DNA from: Phycisphaerae bacterium
GTDB lineage: Bacteria > Planctomycetota > Phycisphaerae > SM23-33
Direction: 5' to 3'
DNA length: 63,484 nt
Assembly (NCBI GenBank): GCA_030745875.1
Contig: JASLNT010000069.1
Span: forward strand, 1-63,484
Both the position numbers and the translations under genes were made by a program. Shown one piece after another: positions 24,753 through 33,876 of this stretch (positions are counted from its first letter, which is position 1; every line of letters begins with the position of its first letter). The notes under the pieces are model-generated. The model worked only from the letters and a program-made list of their open reading frames with translations. It was not told the origin of the DNA and did no database searches.

Positions 24753-26852
24753 TCAGTCAATCAGCAGCTGTTCGACCTGCACGCCGCCACGCTCCATTAT
24801 GAGGTGCCTTCTGTTCGTCTTCGGCGCCGGAGCAGTACTGCCGCCAAACTGCTCAATAATGTCCTCGATTCGCTGCCTGACCTCCGGATCGCTATTGGCC
24901 AGATGCTTCTGCAGCAGGGGCATTATGCTCTTGCCCAGTTCGAGCAGCTTCTTCGAGGCTTTCTGGCGGTCTTCGTAACTCTCGGCCCCGAGTTGTGCGA
25001 TGAGTTTCTCGACCTCGACTCGTGCGGCTTTTGGGGGCAGGGGAAGCGGGCATTCGATCGAAACGAACTGCCCGGCGTAGATGTTCAGCACGGTTTGAGG
25101 CGAAATGGCGAACCCGAGTTGCGATTGTCCGAGGCGACCTTTGAGAATTGAGCCCTTCCACATTCCCACTATCGTTCGCCCGAGGTCTTCGGGGCGGAAC
25201 TTCATCGACTTGACGCGCGACGGATCGATCTCAATTTCCCCGTAATCGGTCGTCAGTTTGAACTTGCCAGCCGTCAGCGTACCGAAAAGTTCGTCGCCGT
25301 TAGTCAGCACAACACGCGTGAGAGTACTGTCGGGAAGATCCTCTTCGGAGAAACGCATCTGGGCTATCATGTCGCGCGAAACTTCAACGGTCTTGCCCAG
25401 TTTGAGTTTCAGCCTGAGCTTCCTGGGCTCGAGGAACCCGCCCAGGCGCGAACCGTTCAGGAACACCGCCCGGTGAACCGCGTTGCCCGGATTGTCCATC
25501 GTAAGTTCAAGCAGTCCCTCGGTGTCGAGATCCACCAGGCCGTGACGGGTCAGGAGTTTTATGTCCAGCGCTTTGGGATCGAAGCCCAGCCGATCGCCCG
25601 TTCGCAGAATAACGTACGCCCCGCCGAATTTTTCATCGTTCGGTCTGGCGGCCGTTACGCGATACGACCACTGGGCGATCTTGTCGTACGGAATCCGCAG
25701 CAGTCCCCCACCGTTTAGGTCCACCTGCAGCACCTTGTCGGCCAGTTGCCCGCTTATCACCTGGCCGTCGAGCAATACGAATCGCACGTTGCGTCCTCGC
25801 CCTCCGGCCATTCCGACAATCCGAGCCGCGGGCAGGTCAAGTTCGCCCAGCAGCGTCTTTACCTTGAAGGCGCTGTTTTTGACCGAACCGAATATCGGAT
25901 CGCCGCTCTTGAGCAAGACAGAGTCGGAAGTCTCGCTGCGTTCGAGGTCCACCCCGCCGATCCCCCCGCCGCCATTCATATTGACTATCATCGCGCGGAC
26001 CGAGCCGGGAAGATCCTTCAGCAGTTTACGTGTCGGGAACTTCTTCATCAGCTTCTGGTGAGCCGATGCGTCGCGGTTCTGGCTCTCGAATTGACAGAGT
26101 ATTACTGTCTTCTTTGCTGGAATCGTAAGAGAGTACTTCACGTATATCTGGTTGCTGGCGATCTGCACCTGCGGGCGCAGCTTTGCGCGATCGGAGGTTA
26201 CAACGTGCAGCGTGGTCGGGCTGTTGTTCCGACCGTTGCGGATCACAAAGGCGGTGTCCTTTGCCCCGAATACGCCTCCCCCGCTGCTTGTGGTTGTCCG
26301 GGTGATTCCGTAACTGTGCGAACTGTATATCTGCACCTGCAGAGTAATCGGCGCGGAGGTGGGATTCTCGAATACGTCCAGCCACCTGGCCATCGGGCGG
26401 TCCTTGTAGACTTTTATGCGGCGGTAGATCTGCAGGCCCTTGTTGTTCCAGGGTCCCAGCTCGATCTCGTCGCCGGCCTTGTTAACCCATCCGCTGTAGT
26501 TGGGTGACTGGAAGTTCGTACCGTTAATCCGCAGGTACATCGCCCCGCCGTAATACGCATAGTCAGTACCGCGATAAACAGAACCGTAGTACTGGACGTC
26601 CCAGCGATATCCGCCCCCATCGTTCATAATGTGATAGCTCGTGTTGCGGAAATTGATCTGCCGACTGCGTTTGATATGAGCCCGCCCTTTGGGAGTCCCC
26701 GACGATGCGCCGGGAGCGGATACGGGCATGGGCATCGGACGTCTAAGCAATATCTCCGCGCGGACTCGATCCGAAGTGAAACAGAGCACGCACACCAGAA
26801 ACAGCAGCGCTGTCGATCGTAATACGCGAGGTGGGTCCGCAGGAACTGTCAT
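24753..26852 (-). CDS. Large secreted protein with beta-repeats and C-terminal HEAT-like helices
   Basis: A 699-residue protein with a signal peptide (about 1-32). A beta-rich N-terminal half contains WLDVFENPTSAPITLQ near 170, typical of Ig-like surface proteins. From about 300 to 605 there are about six related units of 35-50 residues with the pattern L-x-x-G-D/x-x-[LF]-x-G-x-L...T-x-x-G-x-[LI]-x-[LI], resembling small Sm-like barrels common in planctomycete secreted proteins. The last 80 residues look like one or two HEAT repeats. It lies 83 bases upstream of the two [ST]CY repeat proteins on the same strand, so co-transcription is possible. The function is unknown. Confidence 0.65.
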   Translation of the reverse strand: MTVPADPPRVLRSTALLFLVCVLCFTSDRVRAEILLRRPMPMPVSAPGASSGTPKGRAHIKRSRQINFRNTSYHIMNDGGGYRWDVQYYGSVYRGTDYAYYGGAMYLRINGTNFQSPNYSGWVNKAGDEIELGPWNNKGLQIYRRIKVYKDRPMARWLDVFENPTSAPITLQVQIYSSHSYGITRTTTSSGGGVFGAKDTAFVIRNGRNNSPTTLHVVTSDRAKLRPQVQIASNQIYVKYSLTIPAKKTVILCQFESQNRDASAHQKLMKKFPTRKLLKDLPGSVRAMIVNMNGGGGIGGVDLERSETSDSVLLKSGDPIFGSVKNSAFKVKTLLGELDLPAARIVGMAGGRGRNVRFVLLDGQVISGQLADKVLQVDLNGGGLLRIPYDKIAQWSYRVTAARPNDEKFGGAYVILRTGDRLGFDPKALDIKLLTRHGLVDLDTEGLLELTMDNPGNAVHRAVFLNGSRLGGFLEPRKLRLKLKLGKTVEVSRDMIAQMRFSEEDLPDSTLTRVVLTNGDELFGTLTAGKFKLTTDYGEIEIDPSRVKSMKFRPEDLGRTIVGMWKGSILKGRLGQSQLGFAISPQTVLNIYAGQFVSIECPLPLPPKAARVEVEKLIAQLGAESYEDRQKASKKLLELGKSIMPLLQKHLANSDPEVRQRIEDIIEQFGGSTAPAPKTNRRHLIMERGGVQVEQLLID

Positions 26853-26904
26853 GGCATCGCCTTTCTCTGGTTTGTTTCGCGCGCCGGCCGCGGTGCGCCA
26901 TTAT

Positions 26905-26933
26905 ATGGCATCGGTGGGACAATTAGCTACAAT
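26905..26933 (+). promoter_or_regulatory. Candidate promoter of the ATPase/arrestin pair
   Basis: ATGGCA (26905-26910), 17 bases, TACAAT (26928-26933), ending 32 bases before the GTG start. It matches sigma70 boxes at 4/6 and 5/6. Confidence 0.35.
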
Positions 26934-26965
26934 ACATCGGAATTAGAAACTGGAGACACCGGATA

Positions 26966-27589
26966 GTGAAACTATCGCTGCCCTACGAACATTTGAATCT
27001 CAGGCGTAATCCGTTCGGAGAGGTTGACCTCGACCGGCGGGCGGAACTGGCGATTGCGGACGTCCGGGAGATCGTCTCGCAGTTGAAGTCCGGACGATTC
27101 GCAGTTCAATTCCTCGGCGGACGCGGGCGGGGCAAGACCACTCACCTGCTGGCGATTCGGGCGCATTTCGACGGGGCTCCGTACATGCACTTGGCGCAAG
27201 ACCATCGCGCAATCGCCGCGCCCGAAGCTCCCGCAGGGCAGCCGATCTTTCTTGACGAACTCCAGAGGCTGCCCCGATCGCTCCGCAAAAAGCTGTTCTC
27301 CGGCGCTAATCCGCTCGTGCTGGGAACGCACAGAAATTTCGCCCGCGCCCTGAAGCGAGCGGGATATGAAGTCAGGACCGTGCGCCCGGCCGGTCTGACG
27401 GACGCGACCAGAGTCAGCGGAATATTCCAGCGCCGGATTGAACACGCCAGACGCGCCACCGGAGCCGTACCAACCATCCGCCCGGACACCATCGCGGATC
27501 TGCTCAGGCGATACGGAAGCAACATCCGCCGAATGGAACATGAAATGTACGAACGCTTCCAGGAGCTTCAAGGGGTGTGCGATGTCTAA
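26966..27589 (+). CDS. Small AAA/P-loop ATPase
   Basis: A 207-residue protein with a clear Walker A, GGRGRGKTT (about 51-59), and a Walker B-like stretch, PIFLDELQRLP (about 91-101). A C-terminal helical lid ends in TIADLLRRYGSNIRRMEHEMYE, like the AAA+ C-domain of ExeA/DnaC-type helpers but shorter. The start is GTG, with GGAG about 9 bases upstream. Its end overlaps the start of the arrestin-like membrane gene by 8 bases, so the pair is coupled. ATP-driven regulation of the membrane partner is inferred from this overlap only. Confidence 0.7.
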   Translation: MKLSLPYEHLNLRRNPFGEVDLDRRAELAIADVREIVSQLKSGRFAVQFLGGRGRGKTTHLLAIRAHFDGAPYMHLAQDHRAIAAPEAPAGQPIFLDELQRLPRSLRKKLFSGANPLVLGTHRNFARALKRAGYEVRTVRPAGLTDATRVSGIFQRRIEHARRATGAVPTIRPDTIADLLRRYGSNIRRMEHEMYERFQELQGVCDV

Positions 27590-29084
27590 ATGCGATATTG
27601 TTATCGAGTTCGACAGAGACGACCGGACATTCCAGGCCGGCGAGGTCATCAGCGGGAAAGTATACGTCACGCCGAAAACGAACATGCCTTGCGACGGAGT
27701 GCGTGTCGAAATAATGTGGGCCACCCACGGACGCGGGAACTCAGACAGCGAAACGATCGACGCCCTCGAATACAACGGCAGGCAGTTTCTCGCCGGTGAG
27801 ACAGTCGCATACGAGTTCCGGTTTGACTCACCGGGCCAGCCGCTCACATATCACGGACACTACCTTAATGTCGACCATTACGTCAGGGCGAGGCTCGACG
27901 TGCCCTGGTCGTTCGACCCCAAGGCCGCCGAGGAGTACATTCTCCTGCCCGGACCGGCGTGCAGGCCAGCAGATGAACCCCGCCGCCTGACCAAAACCGG
28001 AGAACCGCACAGAGCTCTGGGCTGCGTGCTGGCGGCGGTTATGGTCGTCGCAGTCGTATCGCTCCTGTTTGCATTCCTTCCGGTGATTATCATCGCATGG
28101 GCGGTCGCGGCGATCGTGGGCTTTAAGCTGCTTCGCAACTCCCTGGCCGCCAAACGACTCGGGGAGACGACATTCTCTCTGGCCCGGGATCGGGCGGCTC
28201 CGGGCGAGACACTGCCGGTTTCCGTCGAATTCTCACCGAAAAGATCGATGCGGATCAACGCGGCGATCGTCGTACTGAAAGGTGTGGAACAGGTCGTCTC
28301 GGGAAGCGGTACGAATCGGACAACGCATACGAAGACGCTCTTCAAGAAACACTACGCCCTGAGTAATGAGGCGCAACTTCCCGCGGGAAAGCAGATGATC
28401 TCGGGCAATATTGCGATACCGACGACCGACGCGTGGACTTTTCAAGCCGACGACAACAAGGTCATCTGGGAGATGAGCCTGAGGGTCGACATTCCAAACT
28501 GGCCGGACTGGATAGCGTCCACGGAATTTGAACTGGGCCCCAACGTTAACGAAACCCCCGCTCAAATCGACGCTCTTGACGCACAATCGCAACCGCCGCC
28601 GATCCCGACACCTGTGCCTCCTACGCCCCCCGCCGAAACCCCGCCCACCCAGCCGATCGCTGCGGAGATCGAGACCCAACACCGCGCTCGGCCCGAGCCC
28701 GAGCCCGATCAACAGCCCAAACCCGTATCAGACGGGCTCGAATACGCCGAAGACCTCAACGCCATAGAAAGCTCCGACCGTTTCGGCGACCAACGAGGCG
28801 AACTTATCGCCCGGGCATGCGAACGAACGTACAATCTGGAGGTCACCATAAAGTCGGTGAGCTGGACGCTGGAATCATCCATGCCGCTGGAATTCCGCAA
28901 TGGACGAACGGTAATCGCCCAGGTTGAAGACACTGATTCGGCTGAAATCGCAGTCCATTTTCCCGAAAGCGCCAACGAGGATATCGACGCTCTTTCAATG
29001 GGAACGACCCTCCGCCTGACCGTTCGCCCGCGCGAATTCAATAAATTCTATTGTCGCATGGAGGCTCTTGTGGAGGAACACTAG
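27582..29084 (+). CDS. Arrestin-fold membrane protein
   Basis: A 500-residue protein. The first 125 residues look like an arrestin N-domain (CDIVIEFDRDDRTFQAGEVISGKVYV, then YEFRFDSPGQPLTYHGHYLNVDHYVRA), the fold of Spo0M/Vps26-like proteins. Two adjacent hydrophobic spans lie near 150-190. A second arrestin-like beta domain follows at about 200-310, then a long Pro/Glu-rich linker (about 320-385) and a final beta domain. The topology suggests a membrane scaffold with cytoplasmic beta-sandwich arms. It overlaps the upstream ATPase by 8 bases. A hairpin follows at its stop codon. The function is not known. Confidence 0.65.
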   Translation: MSKCDIVIEFDRDDRTFQAGEVISGKVYVTPKTNMPCDGVRVEIMWATHGRGNSDSETIDALEYNGRQFLAGETVAYEFRFDSPGQPLTYHGHYLNVDHYVRARLDVPWSFDPKAAEEYILLPGPACRPADEPRRLTKTGEPHRALGCVLAAVMVVAVVSLLFAFLPVIIIAWAVAAIVGFKLLRNSLAAKRLGETTFSLARDRAAPGETLPVSVEFSPKRSMRINAAIVVLKGVEQVVSGSGTNRTTHTKTLFKKHYALSNEAQLPAGKQMISGNIAIPTTDAWTFQADDNKVIWEMSLRVDIPNWPDWIASTEFELGPNVNETPAQIDALDAQSQPPPIPTPVPPTPPAETPPTQPIAAEIETQHRARPEPEPDQQPKPVSDGLEYAEDLNAIESSDRFGDQRGELIARACERTYNLEVTIKSVSWTLESSMPLEFRNGRTVIAQVEDTDSAEIAVHFPESANEDIDALSMGTTLRLTVRPREFNKFYCRMEALVEEH

Positions 29085-29114
29085 CGGTCCATCCCGACGA
29101 ACTTTCCGGACCGC
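29084..29114. terminator. Hairpin between convergent genes
   Basis: GCGGTCC (29084-29090) and GGACCGC (29108-29114) form a perfect 7-bp stem with a 17-base loop at the arrestin-like stop. The convergent AI-2E-type gene ends at 29166. No T-run is visible. Confidence 0.4.
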
Positions 29115-29165
29115 GGGTAGACTGGCGTGAGGAGTTGGACTCTCAACTCTGACCCGCCTTTGCTG

Positions 29166-30212
29166 CTAAGCGTCATCTATTACTTCCAGGTGTCCGGAAA
29201 GCAGGCTGGCCAGGGGGGCGGTGAATTCGCGCTTCGACAGGAATATCTTGACCACAGCCGTCATCGGAGTCGCCAGCAGCATCCCGACGATTCCCCACAA
29301 CATGCCCCAGAAAATCAGCGCCATAAGTATCACGATCGGGTGCAGGTCCAGCGAACGCCCCATAATCTTCGGTTCGATCACGTTGCCTATGGCGAACTGA
29401 ATCGCACCCGGTATCGCAATCGCCAGGATCCCCGTCGCCAGCGACATGCCCGGAGTGACAAGAACCACCGGCAGCGGAAGCAAAGTTGAGATAACCGATC
29501 CGATGGAGGGAATGAAATTGAGCAGAAACGCAAACAGCCCGAACATGAGCGCCATTTCGACGCCCAGCAGCGTCAGCGCCAGCCCCACCGTCACGCCGGT
29601 TATCACCGAGACAAGGATCTTGGTGACTATGTATCGTTTTATTCCGGCTTCGGCTTGCCCGAGCATTCCCCCGACCGGTCGCTTGGACACCATCTGACCC
29701 GAAAGCAGGAATATCACGAAGATCAGCACGAGCATTCCGCGAGAGACAATGCCCATCACCGCCGTTCCCGTATCCAGCAGAACCTGGCGAACGGTTGTTA
29801 CGGGGATCTGTGAGAGCAGCGATCCGTCGTCATCAGCGTCGACACCAAACGACTTGAGCGGAACGGCCTTGGAAAGTTCGTCAAACATCGCCTCGATCTG
29901 CTGACCGTAGATTCCGGCGTTATCGTTCAACTGATCCACCGCCTTGAAGACAAGTAATCCGAACACTGCGAGGATCAACAGCCCGACAATAATCGTAACC
30001 AGCATCGCAACGAGGCGCGGCATGTGCAGATACTTCATCTGAAGGTCGATAAACAGCGACATGCCCAGCGTAATGAAAACCGCAAGCACAAACGGAACCA
30101 GCACCGGCTCAAGCCAGTAAAGCGACACCGCCACCGCCACCGTGCTTAGAATCACCAAACAGATCGTCTGAACCCGCTGTTGATGACTCGCCTTACTTTC
30201 AGTTTTGCTCAT
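29166..30212 (-). CDS. AI-2E-family transporter
   Basis: A 348-residue integral membrane protein with about eight helices in the AI-2E (PerM/YdiK) arrangement: helices at about 20-65, a longer soluble loop around 100-150, and a C-terminal set with the family signature PSIGSVIST near 255 and a final VIEPKIMGRSLDLHPIVILMA-like helix, where the E-P-x-x-x-G motif is diagnostic. The ATG at 30212 follows GGGAG; the upstream extension of the frame is not membrane-like. Members export autoinducer-2, sodium or auxin, or act in osmoregulation, so the substrate cannot be inferred. It is transcribed away from the HzsA-related gene, with 130 bases between them. Confidence 0.88.
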   Translation of the reverse strand: MSKTESKASHQQRVQTICLVILSTVAVAVSLYWLEPVLVPFVLAVFITLGMSLFIDLQMKYLHMPRLVAMLVTIIVGLLILAVFGLLVFKAVDQLNDNAGIYGQQIEAMFDELSKAVPLKSFGVDADDDGSLLSQIPVTTVRQVLLDTGTAVMGIVSRGMLVLIFVIFLLSGQMVSKRPVGGMLGQAEAGIKRYIVTKILVSVITGVTVGLALTLLGVEMALMFGLFAFLLNFIPSIGSVISTLLPLPVVLVTPGMSLATGILAIAIPGAIQFAIGNVIEPKIMGRSLDLHPIVILMALIFWGMLWGIVGMLLATPMTAVVKIFLSKREFTAPLASLLSGHLEVIDDA

Positions 30213-30342
30213 ATGCTCACTCCCGCATCGGGTGCATTGTAGCCGACGAATCGATTGACGCCAGAGCAAAAGGCGTTCACAAGAGTTTTCATCCGTCGGC
30301 CCGCGAGAGTATAATCTGAACTGCAGCAAAGGATTCTCAATC

Positions 30343-32988
30343 ATGACAGATCGGAAATTCCGGACCATTCTAATCGCCGTGGTGCTGTCGAGCGTATGTC
30401 GCTCAGGCTCCGCCGCCAAGGCTCCGCAAACCAATTCGCCGGCATCGCTGAAGGCGGCTGTCGGTCACCTGATCTCCACGTTCGGCGACCGGTACCCGCA
30501 AGGCCGCCAGTTCCTCAGCGAAATCGATCGCCTCAAGCCCGGAGACAAAGAAGCACTGGCGGAACTCCAGCGCAAGGCGCTGATCGCCAATCCGTTGGTC
30601 AGCGGTCGACCGATCCTGTTCGTCACGCGGTCGCAGTACATAAACGAGCACGGTACGGAAGCAACGATGTACCAGACAGGCGAGATCAATACGAGGTGCT
30701 TCCGCGGCGGCGGCGCGCTCAAGCTGCTCGACGCGGCGACGGAGAAGGTAACGACGATTCTCGCCGCTCCCAAGGGCGTCATCCGCGATCCGGAGGTGCA
30801 CTTCGACGGTAAGAAGGTCGTATTTGCGATGCGGCGCGATGTCGACGACGATTATCACGTCTACGAGATCAACACCGACGGGGACAATCTCAAACAACTG
30901 ACTTTTGCGCCACGCGTTTCGGACATCCAACCGGTGTACATGCCCGACGGCAAGATCATCTTCAGTTCGACGCGCGACCCGAAATACATCCCCTGTCAAC
31001 GCCACCTGATGGCCAATCTGTTTTCCATGAATGGCGACGGGTCTAACATCCGCCAGATCGGATATAACACGCAGTTCGAAGGCCGGGCCAGCCTAATGCC
31101 CGACGGGCGGATTCTCTACACGCGGTGGGAATACGTCGACAAGCATTACGCCTCGGCCTACGGATTGTGGACCGCCAACCCCGACGGGACAAACCACGCG
31201 CTGTACTGGGGCGGATACGGCTGGCAGCCGGGCCCCGTTGTCGACGCCCGTGTCGTGCCCGGAACGCGCCGGTTCCTGGCGGTCTTCAGCGCGGTGCATG
31301 AACTGGCGTGGGGCGCCATGGTCATAGGCGACCGCAGCCGCGGACTGGACGGTATGGAACCTATCGTCCGGAGTTGGCCGGCGGATATCCGGCCGCACAT
31401 GAGCCATTGGAACCGCGAGGAACGCGTCGGCGGGAGGTTTGACAGCTTCCGCGGTATCCGCGTGAAGTACGAGGACCCGTATCCGCTGTCGAAAGAGTTC
31501 ATCCTGTGCTCTCGGCAGTTGGCCCATCGCAAGCCCATGGGGCTCTTTCTCGTCGACACGTTCGGAAACGAGCTGCCCCTGCACTCCGAGGCTCCCGGTT
31601 GTTTCGACCCCATGCCCATTGCCTCGCGCACCCGTCCGCCGGTAATCCCGACCCGGGTCGACCTGAGCAAGACCGCCGGGACATTCCACGTGCAGAACGT
31701 GTACATCGGCGAGTCGATGGACCGCGTAAAGGTCGGCGCCGTCAAGTTCATCCGCGTAGTCGAGGCGCCTTCCAAGCGGACGTTCCCCCCACGCGGCATC
31801 GGCGACTGGACGCCCGCCCGCAGCGGCGATAGTCATCATCCCGTGGCGACCAACTGGCACCATTACAACAACAAGCGCATCCTCGGCCGGGCGCCGGTCG
31901 AAGCCGACGGGTCGGCGTATTTCAGCGTCCCGGCCGGGAAGTTTGTCTACTTCCAACTGCTCGACGCCGATGGCATGATGATCCACTCGATGCGGAGCGG
32001 TGCGATGCTTCAGCCAGGCGAGTCCGCCTCGTGCGTAGGCTGTCACGAAGACCACCTCAAGCCCGTATCGTCGCCGGCGGCCAAGCGGTCGACCGCGCTG
32101 AAACGAGCCCCCTCGCCCCTGGCCCCGTGGTATGGCCCGGCCAGGAAGTTCTCTTACGCTCGCGAGGTCCAACCCGTATTGGACAAGCATTGCATCCGCT
32201 GCCACGACTACGACGCCAAAGACGACACCGACGGCAAGGCCGCCGCGATCAACCTCAGCGGAGACAAAGGCCCCGCCTTCAACCTGTCGTACACGAACCT
32301 GATGGCCCGATCACCGGCGATCTGGGTGCGCCCCAAACCGGACGACGCCAAACCGCTTATCTCATCGGTGGGCGCCGGTCCCACGAAGGTAATCGGCCCG
32401 TACACATGGGGGTCGCATCGAAGCGCCCTGGTGGACATGCTCCGCGCAGGACACAAGCCCGCGGGCGCCGCCGGAAAGCCGCGAGTCAAACTCAGCGCCG
32501 AAGACCTCGACCGAATCATAACCTGGGTCGACCTGAACGTGCCTTACTATCCGTCGCACGTTACGTATTACCGCACCAACACGTTCGGCCGCTGCCCGCT
32601 GGATCACAAGGAGATGGTCGCCCTCGGGCGTCTGGCCGCCGCCGCGCCGGGCAAGGTCAAATACGGATGGAACAACGCCAACAGCTACTCCGTACCCCAA
32701 CTCAACAGGTTGATCATGAACCACGGTTCGCCGATCAATTTCACCCGCCCGGCCCGCAGCCTGTGCCTCACCGGTTTTACCGACAGAACCAACCCCAAGT
32801 ACGTCCAGGCCCTGGCGCTGATCGGCAAGGGCGCACAGCGCCTGCGAGATCACCCGCGATCAGACATGCCCAACTTTACGCCCTGCCCCGCCGACCAGGC
32901 CCGCCTGGACTACCTGGCAAAACGCCAAGCCGTTGAACAGCGAAACCGCCAGGCCATAATCGCCGGGACAAAAGTCTACGACAAGTAA
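30343..32988 (+). CDS. HzsA-related TolB-like/c-type cytochrome protein
   Basis: An 881-residue exported protein with a signal peptide (about 1-26) and TolB-like propeller blades from about 140 to 330 (DGKKVVFAMRRD, PDGKIIFSSTRD, PDGRILYTRWEY). An HzsA-type middle region follows, then two haem c motifs, C564-VG-C567-H568 and C617-IR-C620-H621, and a C-terminal domain. This order is that of planctomycete proteins annotated as hydrazine synthase alpha-related. True HzsA belongs to anammox bacteria in a cluster with HzsB and HzsC; no such genes are here, so a periplasmic redox or carbohydrate-binding role is likelier. TATAAT lies 28 bases upstream and AAAGGA precedes the ATG. Confidence 0.82.
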   Translation: MTDRKFRTILIAVVLSSVCRSGSAAKAPQTNSPASLKAAVGHLISTFGDRYPQGRQFLSEIDRLKPGDKEALAELQRKALIANPLVSGRPILFVTRSQYINEHGTEATMYQTGEINTRCFRGGGALKLLDAATEKVTTILAAPKGVIRDPEVHFDGKKVVFAMRRDVDDDYHVYEINTDGDNLKQLTFAPRVSDIQPVYMPDGKIIFSSTRDPKYIPCQRHLMANLFSMNGDGSNIRQIGYNTQFEGRASLMPDGRILYTRWEYVDKHYASAYGLWTANPDGTNHALYWGGYGWQPGPVVDARVVPGTRRFLAVFSAVHELAWGAMVIGDRSRGLDGMEPIVRSWPADIRPHMSHWNREERVGGRFDSFRGIRVKYEDPYPLSKEFILCSRQLAHRKPMGLFLVDTFGNELPLHSEAPGCFDPMPIASRTRPPVIPTRVDLSKTAGTFHVQNVYIGESMDRVKVGAVKFIRVVEAPSKRTFPPRGIGDWTPARSGDSHHPVATNWHHYNNKRILGRAPVEADGSAYFSVPAGKFVYFQLLDADGMMIHSMRSGAMLQPGESASCVGCHEDHLKPVSSPAAKRSTALKRAPSPLAPWYGPARKFSYAREVQPVLDKHCIRCHDYDAKDDTDGKAAAINLSGDKGPAFNLSYTNLMARSPAIWVRPKPDDAKPLISSVGAGPTKVIGPYTWGSHRSALVDMLRAGHKPAGAAGKPRVKLSAEDLDRIITWVDLNVPYYPSHVTYYRTNTFGRCPLDHKEMVALGRLAAAAPGKVKYGWNNANSYSVPQLNRLIMNHGSPINFTRPARSLCLTGFTDRTNPKYVQALALIGKGAQRLRDHPRSDMPNFTPCPADQARLDYLAKRQAVEQRNRQAIIAGTKVYDK

Positions 32989-33876
32989 TCAGTCGGTTTC
33001 AGGTTGGGAGGCGGTCGGCTTGTCGGCCAGAACGCCGTCCACCCATTTTCGCAATTGGCGCCGTTGGGGGCTGTCGCGGTGAGCCCAGCGGTCGTTGTGA
33101 TTGCGAAACGGAGTGACTACGAACGTGAAGTCGCCCTTGACGCCGGTCGAGGCGAGGTATCGCTTCGTTTCGTCGATCGAGTTTTCCATGCAGATGAACT
33201 GCGGACGCCCCTTCAGGCGTTTGAGACGCTTCAACGCCGAAGCCTTGTCGGCGCCCTTGTACCCCCATTTCCGCACACCGTCGTAGTGGCTGTACGGAAC
33301 GAACCCGCGCCAGAGCTTTGCGATCTCGTCATCATGCAGGCCGATGTAGTTGCACGCGATCGCGCCGCGCGAAAAGCCTATCAAGATAACTCGCGACGGA
33401 TCGCCGCCGTACTCGCTGCAGATTCGCGGGACAGTCTTCTTGCAGTATTCAACGGTGGCCGCCACGTCGCCCCACCATCGACGCTGGTTGGTCTTGGTCT
33501 TCGAGTTCACATACGGAAGGCACAACCAGATAAACCGTTTCCCGCCGGATATCCCATACCCCAGATTGCTGCCCTGGACCTTGCCCGCGGAAACATCGCC
33601 ATACCGATTGCGATACGGTCCATTACCCGCATACTCGACGATAACCGGATACTTCCGCTTGGCCCCCGGCTTCCAGTCGGTCGGCAGATAGAGCGCATGA
33701 AAAACGTCCGTACCCTTGTATTCCGGCGCGACCTGCTTAACCCGCTTCCCGGCCGCCGCATCGCCATCGACCATCACGGGCGTCTTGAGATCCGCAGGCA
33801 CAGACTTGATGTCAGGTAGCTTCACGGCGCCAACCGTTGTCAGCGCGGCCAGTATTATCACGGTAGTAAGTTTCAT
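32989..33876 (-). CDS. Secreted alpha/beta-hydrolase (esterase)
   Basis: A 295-residue protein with a short signal peptide and an alpha/beta-hydrolase fold. The nucleophile elbow is GFSRG (about residue 166), the oxyanion region is YAGNGPYRNRYG near 80, and an acid/histidine pair lies in the C-terminal part (NHNDRWAH near 262). It resembles PHB-depolymerase or dienelactone-type esterases, suggesting deacylation of a substituted polysaccharide. Its ATG overlaps the stop of the first FAD oxidoreductase by 4 bases (ATGA), so it is coupled to that gene and probably works on the same substrate. It ends right after the HzsA-related gene, convergently. Confidence 0.78.
   Translation of the reverse strand: MKLTTVIILAALTTVGAVKLPDIKSVPADLKTPVMVDGDAAAGKRVKQVAPEYKGTDVFHALYLPTDWKPGAKRKYPVIVEYAGNGPYRNRYGDVSAGKVQGSNLGYGISGGKRFIWLCLPYVNSKTKTNQRRWWGDVAATVEYCKKTVPRICSEYGGDPSRVILIGFSRGAIACNYIGLHDDEIAKLWRGFVPYSHYDGVRKWGYKGADKASALKRLKRLKGRPQFICMENSIDETKRYLASTGVKGDFTFVVTPFRNHNDRWAHRDSPQRRQLRKWVDGVLADKPTASQPETD

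Noticed and set aside
30343..32988. Evidence of anammox metabolism
   Set aside because: The HzsA-related call alone is not enough; no HzsB, HzsC or hydrazine dehydrogenase genes are in the window.
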